In this document: positions 17,009-25,078 of the stretch, piece after piece
Layout: the number at the start of each line of letters is the position of its first letter
Numbering within the stretch: the stretch's first letter is position 1
NCBI GenBank assembly: GCA_964509075.1
Contig: CAZDWC010000009.1
Coordinates: forward strand, 1 to 64,000
Origin: UBA7239 sp964509075
Lineage (GTDB): Bacteria > Pseudomonadota > Gammaproteobacteria > Pseudomonadales > UBA7239
Length of the DNA: 64,000 bases
Reading direction: 5' to 3'
Translations under genes and position numbers: made by a program
The notes under the pieces: generated by a model
The model's database searches: none
Told to the model about the DNA's origin: nothing
Seen by the model: the letters and a program-made list of their open reading frames with translations, nothing else

Positions 17009-17872
17009 ATGAGCTACAGTCCAAAAACCATACAGATATTTTTACCAAGCGGCGACCCTCGCGGCATTCGCACAGCTGAGATAACTACTCGTATCATTCA
17101 AATTATTGAAGTTCCTCGCATTGCATTACAGGACTTTCTGAAAATGCCAGAAAGTGAGCAGGTTGCCCTATATTTTCTATTCGGCGAATCAGATGACGGA
17201 TCAGAGAAAAAAGTCTATATCGGCCAGACTGGTGACCTTAAAACCAGACTTAATGATCACAACAAGAAGAAAGACTTTTGGGAGCGTGCGCTAATACTTA
17301 TCTCACGGACCAACAGCCTGACACAAACACATGCACTGTTTTTGGAGTGGCAGAGCATTCAGAGTGCGCGCATGGCCGGCAGGTATGCAGATGAGAATGG
17401 AACAAATGGCAGCAAGCCTCACACGCCAGCTCCATTACAAGCAGACTGCCTGGAAATATTTGAAACTGCCCAGACTTTATTATCTACGCTCGGGTACCCT
17501 ATTTTTGACACTATCGTCCGTCAATCAGGCGGCCAGCAAAATGATAATCTTTTCTACTGCAAAGCTTCCGGAACCAATGGCAAGGGAATGTATACAGAAG
17601 AAGGATTTGTTGTTCTCTCCGGTTCCGTTGGTCGCTTGAAGAATGTCAACTCCATAGCTGGAACGCCTTCGGCGCGCATGCGAGAAAGACTCCTTGAATC
17701 AGGGGTTATGCAGGCTGATGGTGAGACCGTGGTTTTCACAAAAGATGAACTTTTTGGATCGCCAAGCATGGCGGCAATTGCGCTAACTGGACGCAGTGCA
17801 AATGGGTGGATGGAATGGAAAGACCAAAACGGTCGCACACTTGATGAGGTGAAGCGACAGCTATCACAGTAG
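17009..17872 (+). CDS. GIY-YIG nuclease-family protein with C-terminal DUF4357
   Basis: A 287-aa protein. The GIY-YIG core is degenerate at GIY (ALYFLFG, 53-59) but has VYIGQTGDLKTRLNDH (69-84) and the metal-binding Glu in FLEWQ (113). The C-terminal 90 residues match DUF4357 (SARMRERLLESGVM... GRSANGWMEWKDQNGRTLDE). Such proteins often accompany type I R-M genes. AAGGAAG stands 4 bases from the ATG. It may have its own expression, as 73 non-coding bases separate it from the upstream gene. Confidence 0.88.
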   Translation: MSYSPKTIQIFLPSGDPRGIRTAEITTRIIQIIEVPRIALQDFLKMPESEQVALYFLFGESDDGSEKKVYIGQTGDLKTRLNDHNKKKDFWERALILISRTNSLTQTHALFLEWQSIQSARMAGRYADENGTNGSKPHTPAPLQADCLEIFETAQTLLSTLGYPIFDTIVRQSGGQQNDNLFYCKASGTNGKGMYTEEGFVVLSGSVGRLKNVNSIAGTPSARMRERLLESGVMQADGETVVFTKDELFGSPSMAAIALTGRSANGWMEWKDQNGRTLDEVKRQLSQ

Positions 17873-17950
17873 CTTAGCCAATCAGGAATCTTCATATTGT
17901 GCCGGATAAACAACCGCTTCGACTGATGCAAAATCTAAGGCGATATAACA

Positions 17951-20900
17951 GTGACTCTCCATCTCGAAATCAAGTTTGAAGACGACATCTGCAACCACCT
18001 CGCAGCCAATGGCTGGCTGTATGCGGAGAAGGATGCCCCGCACTACGATCGTGCGCGCGCCGTCTATCCCGCTGATGTGATTGCCTGGGTGCAAGCTGCC
18101 CAGCCACAAGCATGGGAGGCGCTGAGCAAAAACCACGGTGCCAATGCAGAAAACACTCTGCTGGATCGCCTGCGCAAGCAGCTGGATGATCGCGGTACGC
18201 TGGATGTACTGCGCAACGGCATCGAGCTGCTGGGCCTCAAGCAGCCGCTGGCGCTCACCCAGTTCAAGCCAGCGTTGGCCATGAACCCGGACTTGCAGGC
18301 ACGTTATGCAGCCAATCGCCTGCGTGTAGTGCGGCAGTTGCGCTATTCACTGCACAACGAGAACTCGATTGATCTGGTGCTGTTTCTGAACGGCATTCCC
18401 GTTGCTACTGTCGAGATAAAAAGCGATTTCACGCAGAGCGTGGAAGATGCGGTGGATCAGTACCGCTTTGACCGCCACCCTAAGCCCAAAGGCCAGAATG
18501 CGGCCGAGCCGCTGCTGGATTTCCCGCGCGGGGCGCTCGTTCACTTCGCGGTAAGCAATTCCGAAGCGCGCATGACCACGCGCCTGGCTGGCCCTGCCAC
18601 GTTTTTCCTGCCGTTCAACCTGGGTGATCACGGCGCTGCCGGTAACCCGGTGAACCCCAATGGCCACAAGACAGCGTATCTCTGGGAAAATGTGTGGGCG
18701 CGTGATTCCTGGCTGGAAATTCTAGGGCGTTATCTCGTCACGAAACGGGATGACAAAAAACAGATCACATCGATTATTTTTCCGCGTTACCACCAGCTGG
18801 ATGCCACTCGCCGACTCACGGCGGCGGTACTGGCGGAGGGGCCTGGCCAGAAATACCTGATCCAGCATTCTGCCGGTTCCGGCAAAACCAACTCCATTGC
18901 CTGGACGGCGCACTTTCTGGCTGATTTGCACGATGCTGCCCAGAAAAAGCTGTTTGATTCGATACTGGTAGTGAGTGACCGCACGGTGCTGGATGCGCAG
19001 TTGCAGGAAGCCATCTTCGATTTCCAGCGCACCACTGGCGTAGTCGCAACCATCAAGGGCGAGGCGCAAAGCAAGAGTGGCGAATTGGCAGAGGCGCTAT
19101 CGGGTAACAAGAAAATCATTGTTTGCACCATCCAGACCTTTCCGGCCATTTACAAAAAAATGAGCGAGATGGCTTCCAACGAAGGGAAGCGTTTTGCCGT
19201 AATTGCCGATGAGGCACACAGCTCGCAAACCGGCAGTGCTGCTGCCAAGCTGAAACAGGTGCTGTCTGCTGAAGAATTGCAGGAGCTGGAAGACGGCGGT
19301 GAATTCAGTGCCGAAGACATGCTGGCGGCGCAAATGGCTGCGCGCGCCAATGATGCCGGTATCACCTACGTTGCGTTTACCGCCACCCCCAAGGCAAAAA
19401 CCCTGGAGCTGTTTGGTCGTTTGCCAGACCCGGCCAAGCCTGTTGGTGAGGGAAACCTTCCAGCACCGTTCCATGTGTACTCCATGCGGCAGGCCATCGA
19501 GGAAGGTTTCATCCTCGACGTGCTGAAGAACTACACCTCGTACAAGCTCGCCTTCAAGCTGGCCAGTGGCGGTAAGGAGTGGAACGAGAAGGAAGTGGAA
19601 AAGAGCGCTGCCATGAAGGGCATCATGCGCTGGGTGCGCCTGCATCCGTACAACATCAGCCAGAAAGTGCAGGTGGTGGTCGAACACTTCCGCGAGAATG
19701 TGGCACCACTGCTGAACGGCACTGCCAAGGCGATGGTGGTGGTCGGCAGCCGCCTGGAAGCGGTGCGCTGGCAGATCGCCATCAACCAGTACATCAAGTC
19801 CTCCGGGTACAAAATGGGCACCCTTGTGGCGTTCTCCGGCGAGGTGAACGACAAGGACTCCGGTGACGAGCCGTTCACCGAAAACAGCAAACTGTTGAAC
19901 CCGAACCTGAAGGGCCGCGATATGCGGGAAGCCTTCAAGACCGAGGAGTACCAGATCCTGCTGGTGGCCAATAAATTCCAGACCGGGTTCGACCAGCCTT
20001 TGTTGTGTGGCATGTATGTGGACAGGCGATTGGGTGGCATCCAGGCGGTACAAACCCTGTCACGCCTGAACCGGGCGCATCCGGGCAAGGACACCACCTA
20101 CATCCTCGATTTCGTCAACGAACCGGCCGACATCCTCGCCGCCTTCAAAACCTACTACGAGACCGCTGAGCTGGAGGGGGTGACAGACCCCAACCTGGTG
20201 TTCGATCTGCGCTCACAGCTTGATGCCGAGGGCCATTACGACGATAACGACATCGCGCGCGTCATCAAGGCCGAGTTCAACCCGAAACCCACTCAATACG
20301 AACTCAGTGCTGCCATCGCACCGGTAGCTGATCGCCTGCTCAAGCGCTACAAAGCTGCCAAGACAGATCTGGCCAAGAGCGACAAGAACGCCGAACAGGA
20401 GGCCGCCAACGCCATCGGTGCCTTGGTGCTGTTCAAGCGCAACCTCGGTGTATTCCTGCGCGTGTACAGCTTCCTGTCGCAGATCTTCGATTACGGCAAT
20501 ACCGACATCGAGAAGCGCGCCATATTTTTCCAGCGTCTGCTTCCCTTGCTGGAGTTTGGCCGTGAGCGGGAAGGTGTAGACCTGTCCAAGGTCACGCTGA
20601 CCCACCACAAGCTGAAGGACAAAGGTGTCCAGGCTTTGTCATTGAAGGATGGCGACAAACCGACACTGCCGCCGATGGAAGGCGCAGGCAGTGCCGAGGT
20701 GCGGGAGCCGGAGAAAATCCTGCTCAATGAGATCATCGCCAAGGTAAACGACCTGTTCGAGGGTGAGCTTACCGACGATGACAAGCTGGTCTATGTGAAC
20801 AACGTCCTGAAGGGCAAGTTGATGGAATCGGAGGTCCTGAAGCAACAGGCGCAGAACAACACCAAGGAACAGTTTTCCAATTCGCCGGATCTGGCTGCCG

Positions 20901-21067
20901 AAATCATGAACGCCATCATGGATGCATTGCAGGCACACACGGTCATGAGCAAGCAGGCACTGGACTCCGAAAAGGTGCGTGGCGGCCTGAAAGACATTCT
21001 CCTGGGGCCTGGGCAGTTGTACGAAGTGCTTAGAGCTGGAAACCAAGGCAATGCGCTTCAGCAGTGA
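17951..21067 (+). CDS. hsdR: Type I restriction endonuclease subunit HsdR
   Basis: A 1,038-aa protein. The N-terminal nuclease domain has D141 and VEIK (154-157); the SF2 translocase has HSAGSGKTNS (Walker A, about 306-315), DEAH (420-423) and FTATPKAKT; helicase motif VI lies in QTLSRLNRAHPG. The C-terminal helical domain binds the methylase core. A GTG start at 17951 is used, preceded by AAGG. It restricts unmodified DNA with HsdM and HsdS. It looks intact. Confidence 0.95.
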   Translation: MTLHLEIKFEDDICNHLAANGWLYAEKDAPHYDRARAVYPADVIAWVQAAQPQAWEALSKNHGANAENTLLDRLRKQLDDRGTLDVLRNGIELLGLKQPLALTQFKPALAMNPDLQARYAANRLRVVRQLRYSLHNENSIDLVLFLNGIPVATVEIKSDFTQSVEDAVDQYRFDRHPKPKGQNAAEPLLDFPRGALVHFAVSNSEARMTTRLAGPATFFLPFNLGDHGAAGNPVNPNGHKTAYLWENVWARDSWLEILGRYLVTKRDDKKQITSIIFPRYHQLDATRRLTAAVLAEGPGQKYLIQHSAGSGKTNSIAWTAHFLADLHDAAQKKLFDSILVVSDRTVLDAQLQEAIFDFQRTTGVVATIKGEAQSKSGELAEALSGNKKIIVCTIQTFPAIYKKMSEMASNEGKRFAVIADEAHSSQTGSAAAKLKQVLSAEELQELEDGGEFSAEDMLAAQMAARANDAGITYVAFTATPKAKTLELFGRLPDPAKPVGEGNLPAPFHVYSMRQAIEEGFILDVLKNYTSYKLAFKLASGGKEWNEKEVEKSAAMKGIMRWVRLHPYNISQKVQVVVEHFRENVAPLLNGTAKAMVVVGSRLEAVRWQIAINQYIKSSGYKMGTLVAFSGEVNDKDSGDEPFTENSKLLNPNLKGRDMREAFKTEEYQILLVANKFQTGFDQPLLCGMYVDRRLGGIQAVQTLSRLNRAHPGKDTTYILDFVNEPADILAAFKTYYETAELEGVTDPNLVFDLRSQLDAEGHYDDNDIARVIKAEFNPKPTQYELSAAIAPVADRLLKRYKAAKTDLAKSDKNAEQEAANAIGALVLFKRNLGVFLRVYSFLSQIFDYGNTDIEKRAIFFQRLLPLLEFGREREGVDLSKVTLTHHKLKDKGVQALSLKDGDKPTLPPMEGAGSAEVREPEKILLNEIIAKVNDLFEGELTDDDKLVYVNNVLKGKLMESEVLKQQAQNNTKEQFSNSPDLAAEIMNAIMDALQAHTVMSKQALDSEKVRGGLKDILLGPGQLYEVLRAGNQGNALQQ

Positions 21068-21120
21068 GTGGGTAAATTTTTAGTAATGCAACTTGAGTCC
21101 TTGAATTAAAGGTGGGTGCA

Positions 21121-21774
21121 GTGAACAGGGAGAAATCATTAAAGGATCTTGGGATTGAGTTCCGTTCCGGTCTTTCGTCATATCGTGGAGAAGAAGCTGC
21201 GTTAAATAACGCGTGTAAAAAGCCAATTAATAAATTGAGTGGAGATGAAATTTTTTCTTTAATAAAAGCTGGCTTGGGTTCAAGTACACTGGTTCCAATG
21301 GCGCTGGATTTACTTGAAAAGGATTTAATGTTTTCCCTTGAAAATCCTCATGACAATTGTTTTAGCCTGCTTGCATTACAAAGTGAATACTTCAAGAAAA
21401 ACAAAAATGAAAATGATAGATATTTAAGGCTTAATAGGTGGAGAGATAACAGGGGGAACTGTATAAACTCCAAAACAAGAAAACCCCTTATTTCTTACAG
21501 CAGAGAAATATTGGCTGAGGAGTTTGCCGAAGATAATAAAGAAAGATATGGGGAGCAGGTTCCGTATCGGTGTGAAGCGTGCGGGGAGTGGCATCTATCT
21601 CCTCTCAACAGGCAGACACCAAGTACGACCTGCCATCGCTGCTCAAAAGAGTTATATGCCAGTGAAAATGGTGCTAGTACGAGAGCCAAAATCTTGCAGA
21701 AGGAACAGGGCGTGAGCTTGCGTGTGTATCCGTGCCCTGGTGGTGGTGGCTGGCACTTAACAAAGGCGATATAA
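21121..21774 (+). CDS. CdiI-like immunity domain protein with Cys-rich C-terminus
   Basis: About 217 aa. Residues 1-75 resemble the contact-dependent inhibition immunity family (YRGEEAALNNACKKPINKLSGDEIFSLIKAG...LVPMALDLLEKD). The second half differs: YRCEACGEWHLSPLN...TCHRCSKELY has two Cys-x2-Cys pairs (CEAC and CHRC), likely one zinc site. GTG at 21121 is preferred over GTG at 21112 because AAAGGTGG precedes it at normal distance. No toxin gene (CdiA) is in the window, so it could be an orphan immunity gene or a reused domain. Confidence 0.65.
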   Translation: MNREKSLKDLGIEFRSGLSSYRGEEAALNNACKKPINKLSGDEIFSLIKAGLGSSTLVPMALDLLEKDLMFSLENPHDNCFSLLALQSEYFKKNKNENDRYLRLNRWRDNRGNCINSKTRKPLISYSREILAEEFAEDNKERYGEQVPYRCEACGEWHLSPLNRQTPSTTCHRCSKELYASENGASTRAKILQKEQGVSLRVYPCPGGGGWHLTKAI

Positions 21775-21779
21775 GCAGG

Positions 21780-21850
21780 CCACCCGCTCTCTCTACCTAT
21801 ATCTGGCCCGTGGCCGTGGGCTGTTGTGCGGTGGCTATAGGCAATGATGC
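21780..21850 (+). pseudogene. Remnant of an hsdM 5' end
   Basis: Translated in frame, this stretch gives PALSTYIWPVAV, aligning with hsdM residues 5-16 (PALSAFIWSVAD). Nucleotide similarity continues through GCGGTGGCTATAGGC against GCGGTGATTACAGAC. The match then ends. It is a decayed fragment of a second, related methylase gene. Confidence 0.65.
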
Positions 21851-21943
21851 GGCTTGGCGGGCACTCTAAAAACGTTATGCTCCATATTTGTGGCATAAAT
21901 AGGTTTTATCTATTGATATAGGCAGAAACTGGCATTAGCTTCT

Positions 21944-22930
21944 ATGGTAGAGGCTTTATTCAGTGGGTGGCTTATGAGCGACAAAATCGATTTCTCCGGT
22001 ATCACCGAAACTACCGCCTGCGAATACCTGAAAATTGGAGAAATGCTGGTTAAAAAATTCAATGCATCTGACAATGAAAAAACGATAGCTGCGTATGTTG
22101 ACTGGATTGCAGAGGAATATATCAATAAATGTGCAGCTAACACATGGAGAAAGTACCGGAGGGCCGCGATTTACCATATCTACATAAAACATCCCAAGGC
22201 TGTTGAGCTTTTCCAACAAATCCTGCTTGATAAAAAACCTGAAAAGAGAGTTCGCGCCCAGCGACGTAAAAGCAGGAAGTCGTACAGAGAGCAGGATTTC
22301 TCGAAACTTTTGCAGTATTTGCAACAAAAGGCTACAGGCAAAAGGTGTAGTTACTGGTGGCATCAGGCTGCGGTGACGTTGCAAGCCAATAGTATTGTCG
22401 GGTTGAGGCCGGTAGAGTGGATAACTGCTTCTTCAAAAGTGATTGGAAATGAAATTGTTCTTAGGGTTTTCAATGCAAAAAACACTCATGGTAGGTCACA
22501 CGGACATACAAGAACACTGCATATCCCCATCGTAAATGAAAATGATGCTGATGTAATATCAGAAAAAATAAGAATGACGGGAGATGCTATTCTTAATAGG
22601 AGGGCCAAGTCGTTTAAGGCTTACCACAAAACCATTTCATCATATTTGCTACGCGCAAATAATGCCGTCTTTGGCAAGGATAAACCCACAATAGCAGTTT
22701 ACTCTGCCCGGCATCAGTTTTCTGCCAACCTTAAGGCTGCTGGGTGCTCAAAAAATGAAGTAGCTGCAGCTATGGGGCATGCATCCAATAAAACGGCAGG
22801 CAGACATTACGGCAAGAAAAGTAAGGGCAGACGTGTGGCCAATTTGCCGCAAGCATCAAAAGAAGATATTGCCAGTGTTTCTGCGCTGAATAGATCATCG
22901 CCGTCGTCATCATTCTCTCTTGGATTTTGA
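21944..22930 (+). CDS. Tyrosine-type recombinase/integrase
   Basis: A 328-aa phage-integrase-fold protein. Catalytic residues are visible as GLRPVEW (Arg), ARHQFSANL (the second box), MGHASNKTAGRHYG (His and the Tyr nucleophile). The N-terminal 100 residues resemble a core-binding SAM-like domain. A start at 21974 (MSDKIDFS) is also possible, with GGTGG before it. It is distinct from the P4-type integrase at 25079 and lacks the extra motif expected of an integron integrase. No att pair was found for it. Confidence 0.85.
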   Translation: MVEALFSGWLMSDKIDFSGITETTACEYLKIGEMLVKKFNASDNEKTIAAYVDWIAEEYINKCAANTWRKYRRAAIYHIYIKHPKAVELFQQILLDKKPEKRVRAQRRKSRKSYREQDFSKLLQYLQQKATGKRCSYWWHQAAVTLQANSIVGLRPVEWITASSKVIGNEIVLRVFNAKNTHGRSHGHTRTLHIPIVNENDADVISEKIRMTGDAILNRRAKSFKAYHKTISSYLLRANNAVFGKDKPTIAVYSARHQFSANLKAAGCSKNEVAAAMGHASNKTAGRHYGKKSKGRRVANLPQASKEDIASVSALNRSSPSSSFSLGF

Positions 22931-23185
22931 GGTAAATTGTTGAGGTGAGTTAATATCTGGTCGGCAAATTACAATCCTGTCATTTGTGCAACCTAGACTC
23001 AGCAGCCACTCCATGGCTGCTTGTTCATTGTCGAATGGTTTCTCTATACCTGTCCCGCGTATCCATGCGCCTGTAATGGGCGATATCCGTCTAAAACGCG
23101 CATAGCACGCGTTAGTATCGCTGCTTGAACTTTTTAACGAGTGAATGTAGCCGGCGGCTAAGCCGGCTGGATCATTATGTTCCAT
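22910..23185 (-). CDS. Small hypothetical protein (91 aa)
   Basis: Unrecognised. It is soluble and ends with a basic stretch, with an ordered-looking middle (RRISPITGAWIRGTGIEKPFDNEQAAMEWLLSLGC). It overlaps the recombinase gene tail-to-tail by 21 bases. The ribosome site is weak (GTGGA about 12 bases upstream), so the call rests on composition and plausible folding. Confidence 0.5.
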   Translation of the reverse strand: MEHNDPAGLAAGYIHSLKSSSSDTNACYARFRRISPITGAWIRGTGIEKPFDNEQAAMEWLLSLGCTNDRIVICRPDINSPQQFTSKSKRE

Positions 23186-23198
23186 CCCAATATTTCCA

Positions 23199-23396
23199 CT
23201 AAATTAAAAACATGCCACCGATCGGCGGAGCAATGCTGGTGCCGACAGCGCCAACAGAAGAGCTCAATGCAGCAGTAGAAAAATGACCTGCCATTGAAAT
23301 AACACTCAGTATAACTACATGCACCAGGGCGCCTTTTACCTTGGTGGAAATTGATTTCTGATCTACTGAATTCATTTTGACGCGACGACTTTTCAT
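23199..23396 (-). CDS. Small hydrophobic peptide (65 aa)
   Basis: The basic N-terminus (MKSRRVKMNS...KVKG) leads to a membrane-like segment (ALVHVVILSVISMAGHF, about 24-40) and a Ser/Ala/Gly tail ending APPIGGMFLI. GGAG lies 9 bases before the ATG, supporting real translation. It could be a membrane-active toxin, bacteriocin-like peptide or small membrane subunit. It lies head-to-head with the paralogue pair that follows; 170 bases with room for two promoters separate them. Confidence 0.6.
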   Translation of the reverse strand: MKSRRVKMNSVDQKSISTKVKGALVHVVILSVISMAGHFSTAALSSSVGAVGTSIAPPIGGMFLI

Positions 23397-23566
23397 GGCT
23401 TTAACTCCGGCTTAGGTGAGGATCCAGAATAAAACACTATATTTAAGGTCAATATTTCAAGGAAAAGCATGAAATATCCAGCTGCGTAATCGGTGTTTCC
23501 TTGTTAAAACTTACTCTGAGTTCGTATGGCATCTTTTGGGGTGATACAAACCAAGGAACAAACGCC

Positions 23567-24055
23567 GTGGGTACTGTTTTTGATCTGCAGATATACAGAG
23601 TAATCAAGGATGCGAAGCTATCTATCATTCAGATAAGCCTGCCAAATATAAATCGTAATTCTAATACTCATCATCTTGAGAAATTTTCTTTGCATGCAAA
23701 AAAAATTATTTATTATCAGAACGGAGTAAGAGATTGGAAATTTACTTCTTCTTTTGCAGTCGCAGAGGTTCTTAGGGATAGTTATTACCACATAACGCAA
23801 CCATCATTCTATAGAACACGCCTTACGGTAGTGGAAGAAAAGATGTGTTTTATCGACATGTACTTTGCGAGCTGCATTGCCAAATCTGAATCTTGGGAGC
23901 GAAGAATGCAGCTGATGGTTCACGAGGCGCTACAAAATAAAGGCAGCGTGAGCAAATCGTTATATTTAAAGTATTACCCGATAAGAAATGACAAGAATAC
24001 AATCCCTACGGTTGACTGGGAAAAGCTTGGGGAAAAGCCTTATTTGGACGATTGA
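23567..24055 (+). CDS. Unrecognised protein, paralogue A of a tandem pair
   Basis: A 162-aa protein. The GTG start at 23567 is chosen because AAGGA lies 9 bases upstream and the product then begins GTVFDLQIYRV, aligned with GIVIDLIAYKI of the neighbouring gene. A longer TTG start at 23501 adds 22 unaligned residues. Shared positions include SSFAVAEVLRDSYY, CFIDMYF, RMQLMVHEAL...GSVS and VDWEKLGEKPY. No family, signal or membrane segment is recognised. AT-rich codon use suggests foreign origin. Confidence 0.75.
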   Translation: MGTVFDLQIYRVIKDAKLSIIQISLPNINRNSNTHHLEKFSLHAKKIIYYQNGVRDWKFTSSFAVAEVLRDSYYHITQPSFYRTRLTVVEEKMCFIDMYFASCIAKSESWERRMQLMVHEALQNKGSVSKSLYLKYYPIRNDKNTIPTVDWEKLGEKPYLDD

Positions 24056-24214
24056 CTTGATAAGTTGGAATCGGCTTTTCTGATTATGGCAGGGTATCAT
24101 CATTGTCTAGGTGAGCCCCTAATCCACCTAATTAATCCTGCGACTTCCTTGTTCGAACCGGCAATATTTTTTGTGAGATGTTGATCCTGCAAACTATTCC
24201 GCCGGAGGATCAAG

Positions 24215-24721
24215 ATGGGCATTGTGATTGACCTGATAGCGTACAAAATTTGTCGGGATGCCTCACTTGCAATCATTTCAAGGCAGCCAACCAGACCGAA
24301 ATACAAGTCCACCACCAAATGCCTGTACGAATTGGCGCGTGAGGCAAGCGTGATTGTTTTTTATCCAACAGAGAATAATAAGTGGAAAACCTGCAGCGCG
24401 TTTTCACTGGCGGAAGCTATGAAGGACGGTTCCTACATGGCGGAGAATCCGGGGGTCAACCACATCAAGCTGATTTTTAACGAAAAGCCACGATGTTATG
24501 TCGACATATACTTCCGGAAATCGCTGTACCACAACTACAAACTCAGGGCGTTGGTATATGCGTTTGTAGAAGAGACATTACGGCGCGGGTCTGGCGTATC
24601 CCGGCTGCTTTATACCGGCTATACAATGAGCCAGGAGTTGCCACCACTTAAGAAAATAGACTGGGATGCTCTCCACAAGACGCCGTTTGCCACTGATGAG
24701 GATGATCCGAAGTGGTGGTGA
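24215..24721 (+). CDS. Unrecognised protein, paralogue B of a tandem pair
   Basis: A 168-aa protein with GGAGG 8 bases before the ATG. It aligns with the preceding gene along its length: GIVIDLIAYKICRDASLAII, CSAFSLAEAMKDGSYM, CYVDIYF, VYAFVEETLRRGSGVSRLLY, IDWDALHKTPF. Codon use is more GC-rich than in paralogue A, so the copies probably diverged before arriving here rather than duplicating locally. No function can be assigned from sequence. Confidence 0.78.
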   Translation: MGIVIDLIAYKICRDASLAIISRQPTRPKYKSTTKCLYELAREASVIVFYPTENNKWKTCSAFSLAEAMKDGSYMAENPGVNHIKLIFNEKPRCYVDIYFRKSLYHNYKLRALVYAFVEETLRRGSGVSRLLYTGYTMSQELPPLKKIDWDALHKTPFATDEDDPKWW

Positions 24722-25078
24722 TAAAATACGCGCCCTGAATTTTAGCAGGGATTATCGGCTTTCCATTTTCATGCAGTAATGACTGTGAAGTGAAAATATT
24801 TCTTATTTCAGATGTTCATTTCGAATTTCACAACAAGATTGACTGGTTACCCCAAAGAAGGAGCGAGATACCGGCCAGATTTGATTATTGAATTGCCATA
24901 GCAGGGCGGCAGGCCTTGAGCCCCGCCGCCTAAATTTAGCGCTTTAATCCACCCATTTCATCCTGCGACTGCGATAGCGGTTGCAGGAATGTTATTCCAC
25001 TCAATGAAACTCCTGATCACCAGATTTCAAGCTGTATTTAACTTGCGTGCATTATTGATTGGGTGGATATTTATGAAG
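24722..25078. other. Mostly non-coding region before the integrase
   Basis: It holds the phosphoesterase fragment, one copy of the 26-bp repeat and a GC-rich imperfect palindrome (GGCGG...CCGCC, 24905-24930). The last could be a weak terminator for either side. No other gene is seen. Confidence 0.6.
24790..24891 (+). pseudogene. Truncated metallophosphoesterase N-terminus
   Basis: From GTG at 24790 the frame encodes 33 residues beginning MKIFLISDVHFEFHNKID. SDVHFEFH is the first metal-binding motif (D-x-H) of calcineurin-like phosphoesterases. The frame then stops and no continuation was seen, so this is a fragment left by deletion. Confidence 0.55.

Larger units (their letters stand above)
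24120..24970 (+). repeat. Pair of 26-bp direct repeats around paralogue B
   Basis: TAATCCACC-N6-ATCCTGCGACT-type units lie at 24120-24145 and 24945-24970 and match at 23 of 26 positions. They bracket the second paralogue and the phosphoesterase fragment. They may mark a duplicated or inserted module, or be regulator sites. Confidence 0.5.

Noticed and set aside
21944..22930. Integron integrase for the attC-like sites
   Set aside because: It is about the right size but lacks the additional domain motif of IntI proteins, and no attI-like site was seen.
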